DNA of 64,000 bases from Gammaproteobacteria bacterium (lineage in GTDB: Bacteria; Pseudomonadota; Gammaproteobacteria; Nevskiales; Nevskiaceae): NCBI GenBank assembly GCA_026398815.1, contig JAPLSA010000026.1:1-64000 (forward strand). Direction: 5' to 3'. Under the pieces are notes generated by a model. That model searched no databases. It had not been told where the DNA came from and was given only the letters and a program-made list of their open reading frames with translations. Of the stretch, positions 38,948-49,506 are shown piece by piece (positions within the stretch are counted from its first letter, which is position 1; every line of letters begins with the position of its first letter). Position numbers and translations under genes: made by a program.

Positions 38948-39478
38948 ATGGGTTTTGAAGCACTGGGTCCGGGCGAGAAGGCCCCGAACGAGTTCTACGT
39001 CGTCATCGAGATCCCGGCCTACGGCCCGCCGGTGAAGTACGAAGTCGACAAGGACACCGGCCTGCTGATGGTCGACCGCTTCATGAACGTGGCGATGAGC
39101 TACCCGGCGAACTACGGCTACGTGCCGAAGACGCTGGCTGGCGACGGCGACCCGGTCGACGTGCTGGTGATCACGCCGCATCCGGTGGTTGCCGGCTCGG
39201 TGATCAAGTGCCGCGCGGTCTGCGTGCTCGACACCGAGGACGAGAAGGGCACCGACGCCAAGCTGCTGGCCGTGCCGGTCGACAAGGTGTCGAACGGCGC
39301 CTACGACCATCTCCGTGATCTGGCCGATGTGCCGGAGCGGACCAAGAACGAGATCCACCACTTCTACTCGTCGTACAAGGCGCTGGAGAAGGGCAAGTGG
39401 GTGAAGATCTCCGGCTGGCGCGATGCCGCCGCCGCGCGCGCCGAGATCGAGAACGGCATCAAGGCCTACCAAGGCTGA
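38948..39478 (+). CDS. ppa: Inorganic pyrophosphatase
   Basis: Family I soluble pyrophosphatase, 176 residues, hydrolysing pyrophosphate from biosynthetic reactions. EIPAYGPPVKYEVDKDTG, NYGYVPKTLAGDGDPVDVLV (with the metal-binding D-x-D-P-x-D) and the C-terminal KALEKGKWVKISGW are diagnostic. Monocistronic with its own terminator. Confidence 0.97.
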   Translation: MGFEALGPGEKAPNEFYVVIEIPAYGPPVKYEVDKDTGLLMVDRFMNVAMSYPANYGYVPKTLAGDGDPVDVLVITPHPVVAGSVIKCRAVCVLDTEDEKGTDAKLLAVPVDKVSNGAYDHLRDLADVPERTKNEIHHFYSSYKALEKGKWVKISGWRDAAAARAEIENGIKAYQG

Positions 39479-39502
39479 TTGCCGGTCACACCGCTGATCG
39501 GG

Positions 39503-39529
39503 AAAGGCAGGCCGCGCGCCTGCCTTTTT
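39503..39529 (+). terminator. Rho-independent terminator of ppa
   Basis: 10-bp stem AAAGGCAGGC/GCCTGCCTTT with a 5-base loop and five T, 24 bases after the ppa stop. Confidence 0.85.
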
Positions 39530-39578
39530 CGTCTCTGGCGTCGTGTCGGCGCTGCGTTTCCGCTAGAACTGAAAGCAC

Positions 39579-40877
39579 ATGAAACAGAAAGTCCTCGTCA
39601 TCGGCGGCGGTGGCCGCGAACACGCCATCGCCTGGAAGCTGGCCGCTTCGCCTCGGGTGGCCGAAGTGCTGGTCGCGCCCGGCAACGCCGGCACCGCCAC
39701 CGAGTTCGGCTGCCGGAATGTCGCCGTGGCGGTCGAGGACATTGCCGGGCTGCTGAAGCTGGCAGCGGATGAGGCGGTCGATTTCACCGTCGTCGGGCCG
39801 GAAGTGCCGCTGTCGCGCGGTGTGGTCGACGCCTTCCGCGCCGCTGGCCGGCGCATCTTCGGGCCGACCCAGGCTGCCGCGCAGCTGGAATCGAGCAAGG
39901 CTTTCACCAAGGCCTTCCTGGCTCGACACCGGATTCCGACCGCCGGCTACGAGGTGTTCACCGAGGTCGAGCCGGCGCTGGCCTATGTCACCGCGCGCGG
40001 TGCGCCGATCGTGGTCAAGGCCGATGGTTTGGCTGCCGGCAAGGGTGTCGTGGTCGCCGAAACGGTGACGCAGGCGCAGGAGGCGATCCGCGACATGCTG
40101 GGCGGCGCCTTCGGTGGTGCCGGCGCCCGAGTCGTCATCGAAGATTTCCTGCACGGCGAGGAAGCCAGCTACATCGTCGTCGCCGCCGGCACCCATTACG
40201 TGCCGCTGGCCTCGGCCCAGGATCACAAGCGGGTGTTCGATGCCGACCAGGGCCCGAACACCGGCGGCATGGGCGCCTACTCTCCGGCACCGGTGGTGAC
40301 CGCCGAAGTCGACGCCCGGGTGCGCAGGCTGGTGATCGAGCCGACCCTGGCCGGCATGGCGGCCGAAGGCACGCCGTTCACCGGCTTCCTGTACGCCGGG
40401 CTGATGATCGATGCCGCCGGTGAGCCCAGCGTTGTCGAGTTCAACGCCCGTCTCGGCGACCCGGAAACCCAGCCAATCCTGATGCGGCTCGATTCCGACC
40501 TGCTGAGCCTGCTCGAAGCCGCTGTCGATGGCGATCCGAACACGGCGCCGCCGGCCTGGAATCCGCAGGTGGCGCTCGGCGTGGTGCTGGCCGCCGGCGG
40601 CTATCCGGGCGAGATCCGCAAGGCCGACGTCATCTCCGGCCTCGACGGCGCCAATGCAGACGACGCCAAGGTGTTCCACGCCGGCACCGCAGTCGATGCG
40701 CGCGGCCAGGTGATCACCAGCGGCGGCCGCGTGCTCTGCGTCACCGGGCTCGGCGACACCACCGAAGCCGCGCAGGCGGCGGCCTACCGCGCCGCCTCGG
40801 GCATCGACTGGACCGGTGTGCACTACCGTCGCGACATCGGCTATCGCGCCATCGCGCGGGAACGGCAGGGCCGATGA
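39579..40877 (+). CDS. purD: Phosphoribosylamine-glycine ligase
   Basis: Second step of purine synthesis: ATP-dependent joining of phosphoribosylamine and glycine. 432 residues; N-terminal [21 protein letters not shown]-grasp core with [17 protein letters not shown] and [20 protein letters not shown], and [11 protein letters not shown] for metal binding. The next ORF overlaps the stop by 4 bases (ATGA). Confidence 0.97.
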   Translation: MKQKVLVIGGGGREHAIAWKLAASPRVAEVLVAPGNAGTATEFGCRNVAVAVEDIAGLLKLAADEAVDFTVVGPEVPLSRGVVDAFRAAGRRIFGPTQAAAQLESSKAFTKAFLARHRIPTAGYEVFTEVEPALAYVTARGAPIVVKADGLAAGKGVVVAETVTQAQEAIRDMLGGAFGGAGARVVIEDFLHGEEASYIVVAAGTHYVPLASAQDHKRVFDADQGPNTGGMGAYSPAPVVTAEVDARVRRLVIEPTLAGMAAEGTPFTGFLYAGLMIDAAGEPSVVEFNARLGDPETQPILMRLDSDLLSLLEAAVDGDPNTAPPAWNPQVALGVVLAAGGYPGEIRKADVISGLDGANADDAKVFHAGTAVDARGQVITSGGRVLCVTGLGDTTEAAQAAAYRAASGIDWTGVHYRRDIGYRAIARERQGR

Positions 40878-41383
40878 ACCGGATCGTGGCGGCGCTGTTG
40901 TTGGCCGGGGCGGCGGTTGCCGCTGCCCGCGCCGACACCTACGGCCGCCACGAACGGGTACGCGTGCAGGCGACGCCCGGCATCGAGATCGTCGGTCGGC
41001 TCGATCCGGCTGCGCCGGCATCCCTGCTCGCGGCGCGCGACGTGAAGTACTTCAACCGCCAGGGCGGCATGTGGGTGCGTTTCACGATCGACAACGGCGG
41101 CGTGCTGGCCGGCAGCCGGCTGACGCTGGAACGGCCGCTGATCCGCGACCAGAAACTGCGCCAGCGCGATGGCAGCATCGAGCATCGCCCGCTGGTCGCG
41201 CTGGCACTGTGCATCGGCCGTGCGCCGATCGAAGCGGCGCTCAGCCTGTCGGAGCGCAGCGGCTACACCGCGCCACTGGTTCTTGGCGCGCCGGAAATCG
41301 CCAGGCTGGGCGCCGTCGATGCGGCGCGCGAGTACACGATCGAGCCGTCGTGCGGGGACGCGGGCGCTGCAACGGCGCGCTGA
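40874..41383 (+). CDS. Degenerate retropepsin-like (RimK-associated Zn-protease family) exported protein
   Basis: 169 residues with signal peptide [20 protein letters not shown]. The mature part resembles the ATP-dependent zinc-protease/retropepsin-like family often linked to RimK: WVRFTIDNGG, RPLIRDQKLRQRDG, LSERSGYTAPLVLGAPEIARLGAVDAAREY. In that family the active-site block reads DTGA; here it reads D44-P-A-A, so Thr and Gly of the aspartyl-protease-like motif are lost and activity is doubtful. Starts inside the purD stop (ATGA), so translationally coupled. Family call is moderate. Confidence 0.6.
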   Translation: MNRIVAALLLAGAAVAAARADTYGRHERVRVQATPGIEIVGRLDPAAPASLLAARDVKYFNRQGGMWVRFTIDNGGVLAGSRLTLERPLIRDQKLRQRDGSIEHRPLVALALCIGRAPIEAALSLSERSGYTAPLVLGAPEIARLGAVDAAREYTIEPSCGDAGAATAR

Positions 41384-41428
41384 CTGCGAAGGCCGAATCC
41401 GGTGGCGACAGGCCGGGTGCCGGACATG

Positions 41429-41458
41429 AAAAAAGCCGCAGCAAGCTGCGGCTTTTTT
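41429..41458. terminator. Bidirectional terminator between purD unit and rho
   Basis: 14-base arms AAAAAAGCCGCAGC/GCTGCGGCTTTTTT separated by two bases (effective CAAG loop), with an A-tract on one side and six T on the other. Lies 45 bases after the purD-unit stop and 16 bases beyond the convergent rho stop. Confidence 0.88.
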
Positions 41459-41474
41459 GTTTGCGGCGCGTCGA

Positions 41475-43382
<1,908 letters not shown>

Positions 43383-43398
43383 GTGGGACGAAAGTTTT

Positions 43399-43734
43399 TC
43401 AGGCGGTGGCGAGATGCGGCTGCACGAACGCCGTCAGCGCGGCCTTGTGCACGGCGCCGACCTGGGTGGCGGCCGGCTTGCCGTTCTTGAACAGGATCAG
43501 CGTCGGAATGCCGCGGATCGCGAACTTCGGCGGCGTGCCCGGGTTCTCGTCGACATTGAGCTTGACGATCTTCAGCTTGCCCTGGGTTTCCGTGGCGAGC
43601 TGCTCGAGCACCGGTGCAATCATCTTGCACGGCCCGCACCATTCGGCCCAGAAATCGACCAGCACCGGGAGATCGCTCTGCAGCACGTCGGCATCGAAGC
43701 TTGCGTCGCTGACGGCCGAAATGTTTTCGCTCAT
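43399..43734 (-). CDS. trxA: Thioredoxin
   Basis: 111-residue disulfide reductase with active site [11 protein letters not shown] and the cis-Pro region [25 protein letters not shown] is typical of gammaproteobacterial TrxA. The ATG at 43734 is used; the frame is open upstream to 43854 but that stretch is not thioredoxin-like. Precedes rho by 16 bases, a conserved pair, and is divergent from rhlB. Confidence 0.96.
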   Translation of the reverse strand: MSENISAVSDASFDADVLQSDLPVLVDFWAEWCGPCKMIAPVLEQLATETQGKLKIVKLNVDENPGTPPKFAIRGIPTLILFKNGKPAATQVGAVHKAALTAFVQPHLATA

Positions 43735-43979
43735 GTACAAACTCCGATGATGTCCACGGCAGGCCGGTGGACGTTGGGAAATGACGGAATCCGGGGATGC
43801 CGATGCGGGGTACAGCCACCCGCACGTCATGGGTATCAGGCGGTGCGCATTCAATGCGCCTGCCCGAACGATCTGCTTTAATAGCCGGAAGATTTTCGCG
43901 ATTTCGACTGTGATGGCGCGACGCTTTGGTGCGCTTCAGTCGTTGTGATTAGCGGTATTTCAATCCAAGTTCCGACCAA

Positions 43980-45314
43980 ATGCAAGCCTTGTCCGAAGCC
44001 GAGAGCCGCGATTCCGCACGCCAGAAGCACCTGAGCAGCACTGCGTTCGACAGCCTGCCGCTGCACGAGACGCTGAAGTCGAGCCTGGCCGCGATGGGTT
44101 ACACGCACTGCACGCCGATCCAGGCGGAAACCCTGCCGCTGGCGCTGGCTGGCAAGGATCTGGCCGGACAGGCGCAGACCGGTACCGGCAAGACTGCCGC
44201 CTTCCTGCTGGCAACGATGCATCACCTGCTGACCCAGCCCCGCGTCGGCGAGCCGGGCCAGCCGCGCGCCTACATCCTGGCGCCGACCCGCGAACTGGCG
44301 CTGCAGATCTACAACGATGCCGTGCAGCTCGGCGCCCACACCGGCCTGAAGATGACGGCGGTCTACGGCGGCACCGGCTACGACGCGCAGAAGACCGCGA
44401 TCGCCGACGGCGTCGACATCCTGATCGGCACGCCGGGACGGATGATCGACTTCTTCAAGCAGGGCATCTACAAGCTCAACGGTATCGAAGTGCTGGTGCT
44501 CGACGAAGCCGATCGCATGTTCGATCTCGGCTTCATCGCCGACATCCGCTTCCTGATGCGGCGCATGCCGCGCCCGGGCTCGCGGATCAATTACCTGTTC
44601 TCGGCGACGCTGTCGCACCGCGTGCTGGAGCTGGCCTACGAGCACATGAACAGCCCGACGCGCATCGAGATCCAGCCCGAGCAGGTGACTGCCGAGCGGG
44701 TCCGGCAGTCGCTGATCCACGTCGCCAACGAAGACAAGCTGCCGATGCTGGTCGGCCTGATGCGCCACCACGCGCCGATCCGCACGCTGGTGTTCGTCAA
44801 CACCAAGCGCGGTGCCGAGGATGTCGAAGCCGCGCTGAAGGCCAACGGCTTCAACGCCGGCGTGCTGTCCGGCGACGTGCCGCAGAACAAGCGCGAGCGG
44901 CTTCTGGCGGAGTTCAAGCTCGGCGAACTGCCGGTGCTGGTGGCCACCGATGTCGCGGCCCGCGGCCTGCACATTCCCGAGGTCTCGCACGTCATCAACT
45001 TCGATCTGCCGCAGGACAGCGAGGACTACGTGCACCGCATCGGCCGCACCGCGCGCGCTGGCGCTTCGGGCGACGCGATTTCGCTGTGCTGCGAAACCTG
45101 GGTGTATTCGCTGCCGGACATCGAGAAGGCGATCGGCATGCGCATCCCGCAGTCGCTGAACCCGGATGAGCTGATGCCGCAGGACTACATCAAGCCCAAG
45201 CACGTGCACCGCGATCGCAGCGGTGCGCCGCCGCGTCGCAATGGCGGCGGCGGTCGTCCGGGTGGTGGCCGTCCTGGCGGCGGTCGTCCGCGATCGACCC
45301 GCCCGACGCGCTGA
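43980..45314 (+). CDS. rhlB: DEAD-box RNA helicase RhlB
   Basis: ATP-dependent RNA helicase, 444 residues. Q-motif FDSLPLHETLKSSLAAMGYTHCTPIQ, motif I GQAQTGTGKTAAF, motif II VLDEADRMFDLGF, SAT motif as FSATLSH, and C-terminal HRIGRTARAGASGDAIS. The last ~25 residues are Gly/Arg/Pro-rich (GGGRPGGGRPGGGRP), an RGG-like RNA-binding tail. Divergent from trxA-rho, the same order as in other gammaproteobacteria. In E. coli RhlB joins the RNA degradosome. Confidence 0.93.
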   Translation: MQALSEAESRDSARQKHLSSTAFDSLPLHETLKSSLAAMGYTHCTPIQAETLPLALAGKDLAGQAQTGTGKTAAFLLATMHHLLTQPRVGEPGQPRAYILAPTRELALQIYNDAVQLGAHTGLKMTAVYGGTGYDAQKTAIADGVDILIGTPGRMIDFFKQGIYKLNGIEVLVLDEADRMFDLGFIADIRFLMRRMPRPGSRINYLFSATLSHRVLELAYEHMNSPTRIEIQPEQVTAERVRQSLIHVANEDKLPMLVGLMRHHAPIRTLVFVNTKRGAEDVEAALKANGFNAGVLSGDVPQNKRERLLAEFKLGELPVLVATDVAARGLHIPEVSHVINFDLPQDSEDYVHRIGRTARAGASGDAISLCCETWVYSLPDIEKAIGMRIPQSLNPDELMPQDYIKPKHVHRDRSGAPPRRNGGGGRPGGGRPGGGRPRSTRPTR

Positions 45315-45324
45315 ACGCCCGGCG

Positions 45325-46005
45325 CTAGATCGGCAGCAGTTGCGGCAGCCGATCGACGGCCGTGAAGCCGTCGATCACGCGCGGCGCGGCGGTCGAATCC
45401 GGGTGGCGGATCGCCACCACCTCGCGGATGCCATGGGCCTTCGCGGTCTTGAGCACCGACAGGCTGTCATCGGCGAACAGCGCCCGCGCCGGATCGAACG
45501 GATGCTGCGCGCGCAGCGCCGGCCAGAAGCGCGGATCTTCCTTCGGCATGCCGAAGTCGTGCGACGAGATCACCCGGTCGAAGTGCCGGCCGATGCCGGT
45601 GTGCTCCAGCTTCACCCGCCAGCTGCCGGGATGGGCATTGGTCACCAGCCACAGCGGTCGGCCGCTGGCGCGGACCGCGGTCAGGAAATCCTCGCTGCCG
45701 GGCAACACGGAGATGCGGTGCTGAAGCTCGATCTTCATCGCCGCGATGTCGAGTCCGGTGAACCGGCTCCAGTAATCGAGGCAGTACCAGTCGAGTGTTC
45801 CCTGCGTGGCCTGGAACTCGCGGGACAGCGCCGCCCAGGCCTCGTCGTGGGCCAGCTGCCGGCGTTCGGCAAAGCGCTGCGGCAGCAGCGTCAGCCAGAA
45901 GTGGTTGTCGAACGCCAGATCAAGGACCGTTCCGTCCATGTCGAGCAGCACGTGGTCGATCTGCGACCAGTCGATGAGCGCGGAATCCGCAGGGTCTGAA
46001 GTCAT
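45325..46005 (-). CDS. yrfG: HAD-family GMP/IMP nucleotidase (YrfG-like)
   Basis: 226-residue HAD phosphatase. Motif I LLDMDGTVLDLAFDNHFW closely matches E. coli YrfG, as do DWYCLDYWSRFTGLDI, motif II LVTNAHPGSW, KLEHTGIGRHFD, and motif IV LFADDSLSVL. Such enzymes dephosphorylate purine nucleoside monophosphates. The start at 46005 matches the family length; alternatives at 46017 and 46044 exist, the last overlapping the start of the divergent cysQ. Confidence 0.87.
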   Translation of the reverse strand: MTSDPADSALIDWSQIDHVLLDMDGTVLDLAFDNHFWLTLLPQRFAERRQLAHDEAWAALSREFQATQGTLDWYCLDYWSRFTGLDIAAMKIELQHRISVLPGSEDFLTAVRASGRPLWLVTNAHPGSWRVKLEHTGIGRHFDRVISSHDFGMPKEDPRFWPALRAQHPFDPARALFADDSLSVLKTAKAHGIREVVAIRHPDSTAAPRVIDGFTAVDRLPQLLPI

Positions 46006-46042
46006 GGCCGGTATCATAGCGGTGCCCACCACCTGCTCCGAC

Positions 46043-46848
<806 letters not shown>

Positions 46849-46849
<1 letters not shown>

Positions 46850-47478
46850 TGGCGGCGCGGCTGCCGGCACCGTACCGGGCCCGGGTGCTCGGTTTCTGGC
46901 AGGAACTCGGCATTTCACCGAGGCTGGTCAAGGCGCGCCGGCTGCCGGTGCATGTCGAGGCCCAGCGCCTGCAGCCGATCGGCCTCGGCACCGATGGCCG
47001 CGACAAGCTGCTGGTACCCGGGGCTGCGATCGCCTGGTCGGCGATGCGGATGGCGGCCGGCGATGACGGCATCGGCCTGCTGATGGTGTCGGCGTTCCGC
47101 AGCATCGACTACCAGGCCAGCCTGATCCGCGCCAAGCTGGCCAAGGGCAGGACCATTGACGAGATCCTCACCGTCAACGCGCCACCCGGCTGCAGCGAGC
47201 ATCACACCGGCCGCGCGGTGGACATCGGCGAAGCCGGCTGCCCGCCGCTGGAGGAAGCCTTCGACCAGACCGAGGCGTTCCGCTGGCTGACCGCCAATGC
47301 CGCCCGCTACGGCTTCACGATGACCTACCCGAAGGGCAACGCCGAGGGCTATCTGTACGAGCCATGGCACTGGTGCTGGAAGAAGATCGGCGACAGCGAG
47401 CAGGGCGGGGCGCTGGCCACCGAAGCGGCGGTGCCAATCGATCAGTCGACGACCACTTCCGAGAAATCCCTGGCCTGA
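46849..47478 (+). CDS. VanY-type D-alanyl-D-alanine carboxypeptidase family protein
   Basis: 209-residue zinc peptidase of the M15B family. Zinc motif CSEHHTGRAVDIG supplies His and Asp, and YLYEPWHW gives the catalytic Glu and third His ligand. LLMVSAFRSIDYQASLI is the preceding family motif. There is no signal peptide, unlike most DD-carboxypeptidases, so it may act on cytoplasmic peptides or need another export route. It overlaps cysQ by one base, and its last 37 bases overlap the convergent end of mtnC. Confidence 0.85.
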
Positions 47479-48125
47479 CGGTGGGCCGGAAACGGCCGGG
47501 CCTTGGCGTCGCGGATCAGTTGGAAGGTCTGCAGGCCGGCTTCGTGGGCGGCATCGAGTTCCTCGCCGATGTCGGACAGGAACAGCACGGCTTCGCCCGG
47601 CAGGCCGATGCGTTCGAGGATCGTCCGGTAGGACTGAGCCTCGCGCTTCATGCCGATCCGGGTATCGAAATAGCCGGAAAACAGCGGCCGGAGATCGCCG
47701 GCGTCCGAATGGCCGAAGATCAGCTTCTGCGCCGCTTCCGAGCCGGATGAGTACACGTACAGCGCCTTGCCCGCAGCATGCCACTGGCGCAGGAACACCG
47801 GCGTGTCGGCATAGACGTGGCCGGTCAGCTCGCCCGCCGCGTAGCCTTCCGCCCAGATCAGCCCTTGCAGGTCCTTCAGCGGCGTGGCCTTGCGATCCTC
47901 GGCGATCCAGCGCTCCAGCACGTCGGCGGCCTCGTCGATGCTGGCAAAGCGGCGGCCTTCGAGTTCCGCCGTGGCGTCGATCTGCGCGGCGACATGACGC
48001 TCGCCCGAGTGGGTGTGCAGATAGCGGCGCAGGTGCTGCTTCGCGTACGGGAACAGCGTCTGGTGAACGAAGTCGATCGAGGACGTGGTTCCCTCAATGT
48101 CGGTGACGATGGCGCGAACGGGCAT
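47442..48125 (-). CDS. mtnC: Enolase-phosphatase E1 of methionine salvage
   Basis: Bifunctional HAD enzyme that enolises and dephosphorylates 2,3-diketo-5-methylthiopentyl-1-phosphate to acireductone. 227 residues; motif I IVTDIEGTTSSIDFVHQTLFPYA, motif II YVYSSGSEAAQKLIFGHS and motif IV LFLSDIGEELDAA are characteristic. The start at 48125 (MPVRAIVTDIEG) is preferred to 48155. Downstream of mtnD with a hairpin between them. Confidence 0.95.
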   Translation of the reverse strand: MPVRAIVTDIEGTTSSIDFVHQTLFPYAKQHLRRYLHTHSGERHVAAQIDATAELEGRRFASIDEAADVLERWIAEDRKATPLKDLQGLIWAEGYAAGELTGHVYADTPVFLRQWHAAGKALYVYSSGSEAAQKLIFGHSDAGDLRPLFSGYFDTRIGMKREAQSYRTILERIGLPGEAVLFLSDIGEELDAAHEAGLQTFQLIRDAKARPFPAHRQARDFSEVVVD

Positions 48126-48190
48126 GGGGATGATGGTTTCTTGAACGCGTGACACGCGGAGCGACGAGAGGGCGCTCGCACTGAAAACGC

Positions 48191-48214
48191 GAAGGCCGCC
48201 CGCAGGCGGCCTTC
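48191..48214 (-). terminator. Hairpin (possible attenuator) between mtnD and mtnC
   Basis: Perfect 10-bp stem GAAGGCCGCC/GGCGGCCTTC with a 4-base loop, followed on the minus strand by GCGTTTTC. It lies 17 bases after mtnD and 66 bases before mtnC. Weak T-tract, so partial termination or mRNA stabilisation is more likely than a full stop. Confidence 0.55.
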
Positions 48215-48230
48215 GGCATCGCAGTGGAGT

Positions 48231-48791
48231 TCAGGCCGCCTGCTGGTAATGCGGCGCTTCCAGCCGCGGGAAGCGGTCGGCGATGGCGTCGCCGGTGAAG
48301 TTGGCCACCCAGCCGTCCGGCGTGATGAACAGCCGGATCGCCTTGAAGTTCGGGTTCGGGCCCATGTCGAACCAGTGGCGGACATTGGCCGGCACCGAGA
48401 TCAGGTCGCCCTTGGAGCACAGCACGCCGTGCACCTTGCCGGCGTCGCGGATGTAGAACAGCGCTTCGCCATCGACGAAGAAGCGCACTTCAAATTCGTC
48501 ATGCCGGTGTTCGCTGAGGAACTTGGTGCGCAGCACGTCCTTCTGCGGATGCGCCGGGTGCAGGCTGATCACGTCGACCGACTTGAAGCCGTACTGGTTC
48601 ATCAGCCGGTTCACCGAGCCCCGATAGGCTTCGATGATCTCGTCCTGCGTGGCCTGGGCATCAAGCGGCTTGCTGGCTTCCCAGCGCTCGAACTGCACGC
48701 CGATCCGCTCCAGCTGATCGCGGATGTCCTCGAACTTCGTGTACGTGGCCACCGGCCGCGCATTTTCCTCGTAAATCCGGAGTTCACTCAT
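48231..48791 (-). CDS. mtnD: Acireductone dioxygenase
   Basis: Cupin metalloenzyme turning acireductone into the keto acid precursor of methionine (Fe form) or into methylthiopropionate, CO and formate (Ni form). 186 residues; metal ligands in SEHRHDEFEVRFFVDGE and the last His in NVRHWFDMG. The start at 48791 overlaps the mtnB stop (ATGA). Confidence 0.95.
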   Translation of the reverse strand: MSELRIYEENARPVATYTKFEDIRDQLERIGVQFERWEASKPLDAQATQDEIIEAYRGSVNRLMNQYGFKSVDVISLHPAHPQKDVLRTKFLSEHRHDEFEVRFFVDGEALFYIRDAGKVHGVLCSKGDLISVPANVRHWFDMGPNPNFKAIRLFITPDGWVANFTGDAIADRFPRLEAPHYQQAA

Positions 48792-49408
48792 GGATTTCTC
48801 CTGTTGTTCCACAACTCGCACTCAAACATGAATTCCAGGGCTTCCAAGCGGTAACGTGCTTCGCGCACTGTCCTGCCCCAGGTGTATAGACCGTGCCCGG
48901 CTATCAGATAAGCAGGCACGGCCGTTGGTTCCCGCATCCGCGCATCCACCTGTCGGGCCAGACGGGCGATGTCCTGATCGTTGCCGAACACCGGAATCTC
49001 GACCGTCACCGACGGCTCGGTGATCCCCGGCAGGATCTTCAGCAGTTCGTAGCCGGACAGCCGGATCGCCTCATGCTGCCGCGACAGCACCGTGTTCGCC
49101 ACCGAATGGACGTGCAGCACGGCGCCAATATCCGGCGCGAACCGGTACAGCTGGGTATGCAGCCCGGTTTCGTACGACGACTTGCGACCCGGTTCCAGCG
49201 CCTGGCCGTCGACATCGACGACCATGAAATCAGCCCGTGTCAGCTCGCCCTTGTGCACGCCGCTGGCGGTGATCAGCAGGTGCCGATCATCGAGCCGGGC
49301 GGAGAAGTTGCCGCCGGTCGCCGGCACCCAGCCGCGTGCGTGGAACAGCTGGCAGGACGCGATCAGGTCGTCGGCGAGCGCGTCGGCAGTGGCGAATTGC
49401 GGTTCCAT
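48788..49408 (-). CDS. mtnB: Methylthioribulose-1-phosphate dehydratase
   Basis: Class II aldolase-fold zinc enzyme dehydrating methylthioribulose 1-phosphate. 206 residues; GWVPATGGNFSARL, TASGVHKGEL and the zinc motif AVLHVHSVANTVLS, plus the third ligand in IAGHGLYTWG. First gene of mtnB-mtnD-mtnC. mtnA and mtnP are not in the window. Confidence 0.93.
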   Translation of the reverse strand: MEPQFATADALADDLIASCQLFHARGWVPATGGNFSARLDDRHLLITASGVHKGELTRADFMVVDVDGQALEPGRKSSYETGLHTQLYRFAPDIGAVLHVHSVANTVLSRQHEAIRLSGYELLKILPGITEPSVTVEIPVFGNDQDIARLARQVDARMREPTAVPAYLIAGHGLYTWGRTVREARYRLEALEFMFECELWNNRRNP

Positions 49409-49458
49409 CCAGGCTCCATGCGCGTCGCGGGCGCGACCGCCGGGTTTCAAGGCCGCGC

Positions 49459-49487
49459 ACAGTAGGCCAAGGGCCGTGACAACGCAA
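49459..49487 (-). promoter_or_regulatory. Probable promoter of the mtnBDC operon
   Basis: On the minus strand TTGCGT (49487-49482) and TACTGT (49464-49459) are spaced by 17 bases, about 50 bases upstream of the mtnB start. No SAM-responsive riboswitch is visible in the short leader. Confidence 0.45.
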
Positions 49488-49506
49488 TGACGCGTTGGCG
49501 ATGACC

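Noticed and set aside
38674-38958. 94-codon ORF in the adk-ppa gap
   Set aside because: No ribosome-binding site, no homology seen, overlaps the ppa start; treated as non-coding.
49409-49506. SAM-type riboswitch ahead of mtnB
   Set aside because: Leader is under 60 bases and shows no conserved SAM aptamer element; only a promoter-like pair was found.
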